Shown piece by piece: positions 30,401-36,514 of a DNA stretch of 36,514 nt; position 1 is the first letter of the stretch; each line of letters starts with the position of its first letter. Made by a program: the position numbers and the translations under genes. The DNA is taken from contig CAKUHP010000015.1 in the NCBI GenBank assembly GCA_934658705.1, forward strand, positions 1 to 36,514, in the 5' to 3' direction. Under the pieces are notes generated by a model. It saw nothing but the letters and a program-made list of their open reading frames with translations. It did not search any database and was not told where the DNA came from. This stretch comes from an uncultured Collinsella sp. Its GTDB lineage: Bacteria; Actinomycetota; Coriobacteriia; Coriobacteriales; Coriobacteriaceae.

Positions 30401-31240
30401 ATGGCGATCTATGTGACATCCGATGCTCACGGGCATGTGCGTGCGCTTGACGAGGCCCTGTCCAAGATCTCGCTGGCGTCCGACGACACGCTGTACGTGC
30501 TAGGCGACATGATCGATCGCGGTCCCGATCCGCTCGGCGTCATTAAGCTCGTGCGCTCGCTGCCCAACGCCCACGTGCTCAAGGGCAACCACGAGCAGAT
30601 TATGCTCGACGCCATCATTGGCCAGGATCCGCTCGATGCCGAGACCTGGGATATCAACGGCGGTTGGACGACGCGCGAGCAGCTCAACGACATGGAATTT
30701 GAGGCGTATGAGGAGCTTGTGCGCTGGATGGCCGGGCTGCCGCTGTACGCGGTGGCAGAGACTGACGAGCGTCCGTATCTGCTGGTGCATGCCGGTATTG
30801 AGATGGAGGCCGCGCGGGCGTTTTTGCTTGAGCACGGCGTGGATTGTTCCGATGGCGCCGGGGCGGTCGATGCCGACCGGGAGCTGCTAAAGCAGATGCT
30901 GGCGGTGCAGTCGTCCGATGACCTGCTGTGGATTCGTCACGGCTATTGGGATGTGCCGACGGGGCTTCTTTCCGCCGAGGGCAAGGGCCCGGTCGTGGTG
31001 AGCGGCCATACGCCCACGGTGTCGCTTGGGCGCTATTGCGAGGTAGGCGGCCTGGCGGGGCTCGACGAGGAATCGGGCCGCGGGCAGATTGTGCGCCTGG
31101 GCGGCGAGGATACCGCCGGCGTGCCCGACCGCATCGACATCGACTGCGCCGCCGCCACCGGGTCGGAGTTTGGCCGCGTCGGGATCCTGCGCCTGGACGA
31201 CGGCGCAGAGTTCTACGCGAACATTCTTCCTGGCGAGTAA
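30401..31240 (+). CDS. PPP-type metallophosphatase (Ser/Thr phosphatase or Ap4A hydrolase-like)
   Basis: A 279-aa calcineurin-like phosphoesterase. It has all the motifs that bind two metal ions: SDAHGHVRALDEAL (D-x-H), LGDMIDRGPDP (G-D-x-x-D-R-G), LKGNHEQIM (G-N-H-E), and VSGHTPTVS (G-H-T) near residue 205. This order fits bacterial PPP-family phosphatases such as PrpE, PrpA/B and ApaH; the protein is too divergent to name one. It could remove phosphate from proteins or split dinucleoside polyphosphates. The ATG has AAGGAGAGG upstream. It stands alone between a divergent antiporter and a convergent flippase gene. Confidence 0.88.
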   Translation: MAIYVTSDAHGHVRALDEALSKISLASDDTLYVLGDMIDRGPDPLGVIKLVRSLPNAHVLKGNHEQIMLDAIIGQDPLDAETWDINGGWTTREQLNDMEFEAYEELVRWMAGLPLYAVAETDERPYLLVHAGIEMEAARAFLLEHGVDCSDGAGAVDADRELLKQMLAVQSSDDLLWIRHGYWDVPTGLLSAEGKGPVVVSGHTPTVSLGRYCEVGGLAGLDEESGRGQIVRLGGEDTAGVPDRIDIDCAAATGSEFGRVGILRLDDGAEFYANILPGE

Positions 31241-31261
31241 TTAGCTGCCCCCACGCTGCAA

Positions 31262-32839
31262 TTAGGCACCGTACGGGTTGCGGGCTCGTTCGATGCGCTG
31301 GCGAATGTGGGTGTACTCGATTATCAGCAACACCAGCAGCAGCGCCATGATCGCCAGGTAGCTCACGACAGCGCCCGTCATGCCTAGCAGGTTAATCAGA
31401 ATCAGCGGCAGCACCACGCTCACGGCAAAGCAGATCAGGTAGATCTTGGTGACGTCGCTGGCGTGGCGCAGCACTGTGATGATGGCGTAGATAAAGTCGA
31501 TGCCCGCGGTGACGCCGCCAGCGACAACCATCAGCAGCGCCAGCGTGTGATAGCGCTCAAGGTTAAGGCCGTACATGGCGTTCATGATGGGGATGCCGGG
31601 GCCCGCCATAAATGCGGCGCACAGACCGGTAATGACGACGACGAGCGCCATGACGGCAACAATAATCAGGTCAAAGCGGCGACGCTTGCGCGGGTTTGCC
31701 CAAATGCTCGACAAGCGCAGGAGCTGCGGTTTATAGATAAATCCAATGCTCAGCAAAATAGCCTGCGCCGGAAAGAACAGCGCATTAAAGTACAGCTGGT
31801 ATTTGTAGGCCAGTGTGCCTTCCATCACAAACTTGGGCATGCTCTCGATAAGGTTGAACAGGAACAGCGCGCCAAAGAGCGGGGCACACTGGACAAACAG
31901 GCGGCCGACCTCGCGCAGGCTCACGCGGCGCGATTTTTCGGTCTCGAGCAGGGCGAGCGGCGCGGTGACCAGCACGAGGGAGGCGATCGCGGCGATTCCC
32001 ATGGCCATGGCGGCGATGGACATGCTGCGCGTGAGGAACAGCGCCACGGCAAAGACCGCAAGGACGCCGACGGAGCGCAGCGTTTGGCTCATGCCGGCCA
32101 GATAGAGCTTGTCGGCCTGTTGCAGGCGGCCTTCATATACGTCGGCGACGCCGTCGATCACCTTATAAAGGTAGACGCCCAGGCCGATTGTGGCCATCTG
32201 CGCGTCGTAGCCGCGGGCGCTGCTGTACATGAGGCCGCACACCAGCGCGAGTGCTCCGCAAAGCCAGCGGTTGAGCTGGTAGGAAGCGAAGCTGGTCTTT
32301 TCGTCGATGTCCGAGACCTGAAAATTGCGCACGCCGTAGTTGCACGCGATCATGATGAGCGTGCCGGTGACAAAGGCCATCGAGAACTTGCCGGCTTCCT
32401 CGGCGCCCACGAGCTGCGTGGACACAATGGTGAGCAGCGGAAACGCCATACCCCAAACAGCGGTGCCCAGTGTGTTCCACAGGTAGTCGCGGCGGGTGGC
32501 GTGCTCCTCGTACTCGGCTTCTTGCGTGGAGAAGCCGCCGCCGTAGACGGCTCCGAGCAGGCGGTTCCACCAGGCGTCGACCATGCGACGGATGGGGCCG
32601 GGCTCGCGCTCGTGCTCGCGGCGACGGCGCGTGGCCTGGCCGCTGTCGGGGCCGCCGGCGTTGCGCTGGCTCAGTTCCTGGATGCGCGCGAGCTCCTCGG
32701 CGGTGTGTGAGGCGGGAAACAGGCCGTTCTCGATGCGTCCGCCCTGGCCGTGTGCCCCGTCGCCCAACGCGGTGGGGTCGGCGAGGCCGTTGTGGCGGGC
32801 GATGACGCGGCGGATGCTATCGAGGGGCGTGATGCTCAA
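31262..32839 (-). CDS. MOP-superfamily flippase (polysaccharide export, Wzx-like)
   Basis: A 525-aa membrane protein with a long hydrophilic N-terminus (about 1-110, rich in Arg and Glu), then about 12 membrane segments in the pattern of polysaccharide or lipid-linked sugar flippases. Typical stretches are FPLLTIVSTQLVGAEEAGKF and RNFQVSDI, seen in O-antigen/teichoic-type flippases. It would move lipid-linked precursors across the membrane. The charged N-terminal extension is unusual for the family; its start has AAAGGAA about 11 nt upstream. No glycosyltransferase genes are nearby, so the substrate remains unknown. It is convergent with the metallophosphatase, only 21 nt apart. Confidence 0.8.
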   Translation of the reverse strand: MSITPLDSIRRVIARHNGLADPTALGDGAHGQGGRIENGLFPASHTAEELARIQELSQRNAGGPDSGQATRRRREHEREPGPIRRMVDAWWNRLLGAVYGGGFSTQEAEYEEHATRRDYLWNTLGTAVWGMAFPLLTIVSTQLVGAEEAGKFSMAFVTGTLIMIACNYGVRNFQVSDIDEKTSFASYQLNRWLCGALALVCGLMYSSARGYDAQMATIGLGVYLYKVIDGVADVYEGRLQQADKLYLAGMSQTLRSVGVLAVFAVALFLTRSMSIAAMAMGIAAIASLVLVTAPLALLETEKSRRVSLREVGRLFVQCAPLFGALFLFNLIESMPKFVMEGTLAYKYQLYFNALFFPAQAILLSIGFIYKPQLLRLSSIWANPRKRRRFDLIIVAVMALVVVITGLCAAFMAGPGIPIMNAMYGLNLERYHTLALLMVVAGGVTAGIDFIYAIITVLRHASDVTKIYLICFAVSVVLPLILINLLGMTGAVVSYLAIMALLLVLLIIEYTHIRQRIERARNPYGA

Positions 32840-33017
32840 GGCGGTTCCTTTCTATTGCTGCGCTCTAGTATAGCCGCGGCGGTATCGATTCGTGTTTTTG
32901 AACAGGTTGTTCGATAAATTCGGCAGGCGGCATCAATTTGTCGGTAAGCGTGCGGTATTCTGTTGAGGTTTTGTGACCCCCCGATGCCGCTTGCGCGGTA
33001 CCAAGGAGTTTTTACCC

Positions 33018-34589
33018 ATGGATGTCGCCGCGTTTTTGCTGGCCCTTGTGCCGATCATCTGGCTTGTCGTGATGCTGCTGTGCTTTAAATGGCCGGCATG
33101 GAAAGCCGCCATCGGCTCGTTTGTTCTTTCGTGCGTGCTCGCCCTTGCGTGGTGGCACCTGCCGGCGGCGCAGATCGCCACGGCCTCGCTCGAGGGCTTT
33201 TTGATGGCCCTGTGGCCCATCGTGCTGGTGATTATTTCCGCGGTGTTTACGTATAACCTGTGCGTGCGCACGGGCGCCATGGACGTGATTGGCAGCATGA
33301 TCACCTCCATCAGCAGCGACCGCCGTCTGCTGGCGCTGCTCGTGGCCTGGTGCTTCGGTGGTTTTATGGAGGGCATGGCCGGCTTTGGTACCGCTGTCGC
33401 CATTCCCGCCGGCATGCTCGCGGGCCTGGGTTTTGAGGCCGTTCCCGCCGTGCTCATCTGCCTGCTGGCCAACGGCGTGCCCACGCCCTATGGCTCCATC
33501 GGTATCCCGACGGTGTCCGTTGCCGACCTGGTTGGTCTGGATTCCCTGCACCTGGCGACCGTTCAGCTGGTGCAGCTCGCGCCCTTCTTTGTGGTCATGC
33601 CGCTGCTTATTGTGCTGGTTGCGGGCCGTGTTTCCGATGATCGGGGCAACGTTGCAAGCGTGGGCGAGCGCCTGCACGGTGTGGCCGGTATCGCGCTGCT
33701 CTCTGGCGCGTCGTTTGTCGGCGCGGCTCTGATCGTCGCCATGTTTGTAGGCCCCGAGCTTGCCGTGGTCGTGGGTTCCATTGTGTCGCTCGCGCTGACT
33801 GCCGCGCTTGCTATGCGCGCCGAGAAGTCCGGCCACCTGGATGCGCGCTTCCATATGAATATCGAGGCCGGCGAGCAGCTCACCGTTAAGTCGGCGCTTT
33901 CGGCCTGGTCGTGCTTCATCCTGATCTTTGTGCTGCTGCTGGGTACCTCCAACCTGGTGCCCGCCGTGCACGCTGCGCTCGTGCCGTTTGCGAGCCACGT
34001 GCAGGTGTATTGCGGCGAGAACCCCGGTACGCTTACGTTTTCGTGGATCAACACGCCGGGTGTCTGGATTTTCCTGGCGGCGTTTGTTGGCGGCGCGATT
34101 CAGGGTGCTTCGCCGCGTCTGATGGGCGAGGTGCTGACCGCAACCTTCAAGCAGATGATGCCGACGGTGATCACGATGCTTTCGGTGCTGGGCTGCGCCA
34201 AGGTGATGGGCTATGCGGGCATGATCTCGTCGATCAGTGCATTTTGCATCGCCGTCGCCGGTGGGCTGTACCCGATCCTGGCTCCGTGGATCGGTGCTGT
34301 TGGCGCATTCGTGACCGGTTCGGGCACGTCCTCGGGCATGCTGTTCGGTCCCATCCAGAGTCAGGCCGCTGCGGCGCTGGGCGTGAGCGACTACTGGATG
34401 GTCGCGCTGAACGCCCTGGGCGTTGCTGCGGGCAAGATGATCTCGCCGCAGACGCTCGCGATTGGCCTGGCCGCCGTGCACGTGCGCGGCAAGGACGCCG
34501 AGCTCCTGGGCGCCGTCCTGCCCTACGCCGCCGGCATGCTGGTCCTGATGAGCGCCATCGCCATGCTCGGCCAAAACCTGCCGCTGTAG
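33018..34589 (+). CDS. lctP: L-lactate permease (LctP family)
   Basis: A 523-aa secondary transporter of the lactate permease family with about 12-14 membrane segments. Family signatures are AWCFGGFMEGMAGFGTAVAIP and ANGVPTPYGSIGIP in the first half, and SGTSSGMLFGPIQSQAA followed by GKMISPQTLAIG in the second half. It should import or export lactate or glycolate with protons. The ATG at 33018 is preceded by AAGGAG 10 nt upstream; the frame extends 15 codons further but has no good start. GAACAGGTTGTTC (about 32900) in the upstream gap 32840-33017 is a small inverted repeat that may be an operator. Lactate use and the adjacent PEP carboxykinase gene suggest a link between lactate and gluconeogenic or anaplerotic flow. 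Confidence 0.93.
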   Translation: MDVAAFLLALVPIIWLVVMLLCFKWPAWKAAIGSFVLSCVLALAWWHLPAAQIATASLEGFLMALWPIVLVIISAVFTYNLCVRTGAMDVIGSMITSISSDRRLLALLVAWCFGGFMEGMAGFGTAVAIPAGMLAGLGFEAVPAVLICLLANGVPTPYGSIGIPTVSVADLVGLDSLHLATVQLVQLAPFFVVMPLLIVLVAGRVSDDRGNVASVGERLHGVAGIALLSGASFVGAALIVAMFVGPELAVVVGSIVSLALTAALAMRAEKSGHLDARFHMNIEAGEQLTVKSALSAWSCFILIFVLLLGTSNLVPAVHAALVPFASHVQVYCGENPGTLTFSWINTPGVWIFLAAFVGGAIQGASPRLMGEVLTATFKQMMPTVITMLSVLGCAKVMGYAGMISSISAFCIAVAGGLYPILAPWIGAVGAFVTGSGTSSGMLFGPIQSQAAAALGVSDYWMVALNALGVAAGKMISPQTLAIGLAAVHVRGKDAELLGAVLPYAAGMLVLMSAIAMLGQNLPL

Positions 34590-34768
34590 CACAACTAGTC
34601 ATTGGAGACGTTCTTAAACGACTAGGGGCGGGTTACGCTTACCTGCGAATTTTGACCGTTGGGCGGGATGCTCTGCGGTTGCCGCAAAAACGTTTTTGCA
34701 TATCGGGTACAACGGGCTTTACGTGAGTAAAGCGCGCGCCCTCGTGACGCGCTTTTAAAGGAGGCCCC

Positions 34769-36439
34769 ATGCCTGGTGTTACCCCTGCAGAAGTACTGTC
34801 CAACTTTGGCCTTACGTTGGTCGAAGATCCCGCCGAGAACCAGCCCCGCCTGCTGGTTGACCTGCCGGCGGCCGAGCTCGTCGAGTATGCCATCCGCCGC
34901 GAAGAGGGCTGCATGGCCTCCAACGGCGCACTCGTGATCGAGACGGGGGAGCGTACCGGCCGTTCGCCCAACGACCGCTTTATCGTCGATACGCCCGACG
35001 TGCACGACAAGATCGCCTGGGGCGCCGTCAATCGCCCACTGTCCGTCGAGAGCTACGAGGCCATCAAGGCCGGCATCGTCGACTTCCTCAACGAGCGCGA
35101 TGTGTTCGTCACCCGCGGCATGGCCGGCGCCGACCGCAACCACACGCGCCGCCTGCTCGTCGCCTGCGAGCGTGCCAGCCAGGCGCTCTTTATTAAGCAG
35201 ATGCTCGCTCGCCCGCTTGCCCGCGAAATCGCGCGCACCGGCGAGCCGGACTTCTGCGTCCTTGCCGCGCCGGGCTATCAGTGCGACCCGGCCATCAAGG
35301 GCCTCAACTCCAGCGCCGCGGTGGTCATCAACTTCCAGGAGCGCGTGATTCTGGTTGCGGGCACCGGCTATTCCGGCGAGATTAAAAAGTCCATCTTCAG
35401 CGTTATGAATTACCTGCTGCCTGTCGAGGACGACGTGCTGCCTATGCACTGCTCGGCCAGTATGGATCCCGTCACGCACGAGACGGCCGTGTTCTTTGGC
35501 CTGTCCGGCACCGGTAAGACAACGCTTTCGGCCAACCCCACGCGCCTGCTGATCGGCGACGACGAGCACGGCTGGTCCGACATGGGCATCTTTAACATCG
35601 AAGGCGGCTGCTACGCCAAGTGCGAGGGCCTGGACGCGTTCCACGAGCCCGAGATCTTCAACGCCGTCCGCTTTGGCGCCATCTGCGAAAACGTGGTGCT
35701 GGACGAAAACCGCAAGCCCAACTACGACGACGTCTCGATCACGCACAACACGCGCGTGGCCTACCCCGTGGAGCACATTCCCAACGCATGGACCAAGGGC
35801 ATGGGCACCACCCCGAGCGTCGTGCTGTTCCTGACCTGCGACGCCTTCGGCGTGCTGCCGCCCATCTCGCGCCTGACGGCCGACGCCGCCATGTACCACT
35901 TTGTGACGGGCTTTACGGCCAAGATCCCCGGCACCGAGGTCGGCGTCACCGAGCCCACGCCTACGTTCTCCTCGCTGTTCGGCGAGCCGTTTATGCCGCT
36001 CGACCCCATGGTCTACGCCAAGATGCTCGGCGAGCGCATCGCCGACGGCCGCACGCGCGTGTACCTGGTCAACACCGGCTGGATCGGCGGCGGCTACGGC
36101 GTGGGCCATCGCATCGAGCTGGCCTACACGCGCTCCCTGGTCGCGCGCGCCCTCGACGGCACCATCGAGGACAGCGAGTTCGTGCACGACGACATCTTTA
36201 ACGTCGACATCCCCACCACGTGCCACGGTGTGCCCGACGGCATCCTGGTGCCGCGCCAGTACTGGCAGAGCACCGCGCGCTACGACGAGGCCGCGCACAA
36301 CCTGGCCGTGATGTTCGAGGAGAACTTCGAGAAGAAATATTCGCACCTGCCCGAGTCCGTAAAGGCCGCCGGCCCGCACGCCCAAGTGCCCGCCGAGGCC
36401 CGTCATCGCGGCCGCGGCCTGCTGGGAATCCGCCTGTAA
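34769..36439 (+). CDS. pckA: Phosphoenolpyruvate carboxykinase (ATP)
   Basis: Interconverts oxaloacetate and PEP with ATP/ADP; in anaerobes it often runs towards oxaloacetate with CO2. The 556-aa protein has RTGRSPNDRFIV (substrate Arg), GTGYSGEIKKSIFSVMNYLL (metal-binding Lys), HCSASM, the kinase P-loop GLSGTGKTTLS, IGDDEHGWSD (Asp metal ligands), the adenine/ribose region and TGWIGGGYGVGHRI. The protein is longer than many family members by a C-terminal tail (PEARHRGRGLLGIRL-like end). The ATG has AAAGGAGG. The 179-nt gap before it (34590-34768) contains TTTACGTGAGTAAA and a longer GC-rich stem (CGCG near 34733-34755), a possible leader structure or the lctP terminator. Confidence 0.95.
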   Translation: MPGVTPAEVLSNFGLTLVEDPAENQPRLLVDLPAAELVEYAIRREEGCMASNGALVIETGERTGRSPNDRFIVDTPDVHDKIAWGAVNRPLSVESYEAIKAGIVDFLNERDVFVTRGMAGADRNHTRRLLVACERASQALFIKQMLARPLAREIARTGEPDFCVLAAPGYQCDPAIKGLNSSAAVVINFQERVILVAGTGYSGEIKKSIFSVMNYLLPVEDDVLPMHCSASMDPVTHETAVFFGLSGTGKTTLSANPTRLLIGDDEHGWSDMGIFNIEGGCYAKCEGLDAFHEPEIFNAVRFGAICENVVLDENRKPNYDDVSITHNTRVAYPVEHIPNAWTKGMGTTPSVVLFLTCDAFGVLPPISRLTADAAMYHFVTGFTAKIPGTEVGVTEPTPTFSSLFGEPFMPLDPMVYAKMLGERIADGRTRVYLVNTGWIGGGYGVGHRIELAYTRSLVARALDGTIEDSEFVHDDIFNVDIPTTCHGVPDGILVPRQYWQSTARYDEAAHNLAVMFEENFEKKYSHLPESVKAAGPHAQVPAEARHRGRGLLGIRL

Positions 36440-36457
36440 CCACCACAAAGGGGACAG
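36438..36457. repeat. Half of the ACCACCACAAAGG palindromic repeat
   Basis: AACCACCACAAAGGGGACAG is the left half of the repeat family seen complete at 9359-9393 (there its complement reads CTGTCCCCTTTGTGGTGGT-like). The other half is absent because an IS end starts at 36458. It overlaps the pckA stop codon and would have been its terminator. Confidence 0.55.
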
Positions 36458-36514
36458 TGAACTGCGCCCCGAAACTTGGACTGAATAAATAGCGACTACG
36501 CCGCAAGGGCCTGG
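36458..36514 (-). mobile_element. Terminal part of an IS3-family insertion sequence (partial)
   Basis: The sequence from 36458, TGAACTGCGCCCCGAAACTT then GGAC, fits the terminal inverted repeat of IS150-type IS3 elements (TG-x-ACTG-x-x-CCCC...A(A/C)-x-TTGGAC). On the minus strand, the edge of the window reads QALAA followed by stop (36496-36514), like the C-terminus of IS3 orfB transposases. The rest of the element lies outside the window. Confidence 0.5.

Noticed and set aside
33012..34592. 526-codon open frame antisense to lactate permease
   Set aside because: The plus-strand protein has clear LctP motifs and membrane segments; the antisense frame is His/Arg/Gln-rich and shadow-like.
34622..36448. 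608-codon open frame antisense to pckA
   Set aside because: It is the mirror of a GC-rich gene with all PEP carboxykinase motifs on the plus strand; the antisense product is low-complexity Ala/Val/Gly/His.
1..36514. CRISPR array, rRNA or tRNA genes
   Set aside because: No regularly spaced repeats with unique spacers and no recognisable rRNA or tRNA were seen on reading both strands.

Overview
The window looks like the chromosome of a high-GC, anaerobic gut actinobacterium of the Coriobacteriia, most likely Collinsella or a close relative. This is inferred from GC-rich codon use, ATP-dependent PEP carboxykinase, L-lactate permease, a serCA pair and several short palindromic repeats. No rRNA or tRNA is present to confirm it.

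Left part (1-12.7 kb): a zinc/cadmium-type resistance operon on the minus strand (ArsR regulator, free HMA protein, P1B ATPase) with three copies of one operator. Then come a DUF559/AbiEi-like gene flanked by two inverted-repeat, MITE-like elements, a DnaQ-fold exonuclease, a His-rich ArsP_2-type metal exporter, YaiI/YqxD and HdeD-like genes, a nitroreductase, two tandem histidine phosphatases, a DUF1015-like gene and an M20 peptidase.

Middle (12.8-20 kb): a second member of the DUF559/AbiEi-like family beside a 175-bp inverted-repeat element, then serine biosynthesis genes serC-serA. After these come a two-gene operon (MazG-like pyrophosphohydrolase plus a GIY-YIG/DUF2075 ATPase) that may act in phage or plasmid defence, a small acidic protein, and a RelB/DinJ-like antitoxin reading frame cut short by a stop codon.

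Centre of interest (20.2-28.2 kb): a visibly AT-richer block holding a His-Xaa-Ser (Hxs) peptide-modification system. The order is hxsD, a small partner ORF, an A24 prepilin-peptidase-like membrane protease, the radical-SAM enzymes HxsC and HxsB, a membrane-anchored MORN-repeat protein, the HxsA precursor with a run of His-Xaa-Ser triplets, and a two-TM protein of unknown function. Nearly all genes overlap or abut, so they should be translated as one operon. A further two-TM protein follows after an inverted repeat. The block lies between two copies of the same ~70-bp palindromic element (19547-19617 and 28337-28407), and a perfect 40-bp-arm palindrome follows on the right, which suggests an acquired island. 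A plausible scheme is that HxsB/HxsC modify HxsA, HxsD and the small ORF assist, and the A24 protease releases or matures the product at the membrane. The last step is inference.

Right part (28.5-36.5 kb): core genes for a CPA1 K+/H+ antiporter with RCK domains, a PPP-type metallophosphatase, a MOP-family flippase, lactate permease and pckA. The window ends inside the terminus of an IS3-family element that appears to have inserted into a short palindromic repeat.
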